Below are positions 63,640-64,000 of a stretch of DNA of 64,000 bases, in pieces. The stretch comes from Mesocentrotus franciscanus. Its lineage: Eukaryota > Echinodermata > Echinoidea > Camarodonta > Strongylocentrotidae. Position 1 is the stretch's first letter; every line of letters begins with the position of its first letter. The stretch is taken from the NCBI GenBank assembly GCA_037976565.1, contig CP137682.1, positions 2,544,867-2,608,866 on the forward strand, read 5' to 3'. A program made the translations under genes and the position numbers. The notes under the pieces were generated by a model that did no database searches, was not told where the DNA came from, and saw only the letters and a list, made by a program, of their open reading frames with translations.

Positions 63640-64000
63640 CCCGTCTTCATCAGCTCGAGATTGCCAAATAACCGGCTATTTTAACTATCCCGATCGCGTC
63701 TTCATCAGCCCGCAGTTGCAATTAGCGGGATATTTGGTCGAGATAGTCATCCCATGATATCTTGGGCTAGTTTGCAAACTATCCCGCTATTTGGCAAAAT
63801 ATCCCACTAATTGTCCGGTGCGTCTTCACCAGCCCGAAGACTCGCACTATGCGCGAACGCTTAGCAATATTTCTCAAGCTCGAGATTCATGAATCTGGAG
63901 CTGATGAAGACGCGATTTTTAACTTCGGGCTTATTTCCAAAATCAGAAATAGCGGGCTACATGTACATGTATTTGGCAATCTCGAGCTGATGAAGACACA
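63640..64000. mobile_element. TIR element with GTCTTCATCAGC repeats, reaching window end
   Basis: Left GTCTTCATCAGCTCGAGATT and right AATCTCGAGCTGATGAAGAC are inverted repeats. The same core word recurs internally near 63700, 63823 and 63900. GC-rich compared with its surroundings. Confidence 0.75.

Overview
This is a eukaryotic, AT-rich, intron-dominated window. It holds most of one split gene on the minus strand, embedded in many short DNA-transposon remnants, tRNA-derived SINEs, retrotransposon tails and microsatellites. The dense TIR elements, the frequent TACATGTACATGTA-type words and the gene itself (an actin filament-associated protein, AFAP1 family, a metazoan adaptor) point to a marine deuterostome. 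An echinoderm, probably a sea urchin, is my best guess; the sequence alone does not prove it. I see no prokaryotic gene, CRISPR array, functional tRNA or rRNA.

The gene runs right to left. Reading the minus strand I place about 21 exons between 50881 and 419, plus one possible cassette exon. An N-terminal helical exon (50705-50881) and a large alternative first exon with its own start codon (37846-38710) both end in phase 1, and both can splice to the exon at 32314-32403. Short linker exons rich in acidic and tyrosine motifs follow (31.7 to 25.2 kb). The first PH domain is encoded at 24017-21949 and the second at 21022-19126. A tyrosine- and proline-rich docking region lies at 16.7-10.3 kb, a Lys/Glu-rich helix at 7090-6781, the coiled coil at 6376-4712 and a Ser-rich tail at 532-419. 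The 3' end of the gene lies beyond base 1, and the exon carrying the start codon of the longer form is not recognised. Reading phases agree at most junctions. The exceptions are a probable one-base frameshift in the exon at 32314-32403 and an unclear donor near 31093.

Introns and the right-hand 13 kb (51-64 kb) hold mobile-element debris. There are several families of TIR elements with TTAA target duplications, a 292-bp TIR element present twice, a 901-bp CACTA-like element, a Harbinger-like MITE inserted in one copy of a tandem duplication, long foldback hairpins, tRNA-SINE copies, and 3' ends of non-LTR retrotransposons. Simple repeats include an uninterrupted run of about 118 GAA units at 58951-59304 and triplet repeats directly downstream of several donor sites.

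No second protein-coding gene is convincing. The most rewarding items are the alternative N-terminus with a predicted PP1-docking motif, the exon bracketed by a pyrimidine tract and a triplet array, the GAA expansion fused to a SINE end, and the TTAA-flanked families that may share one transposase source.
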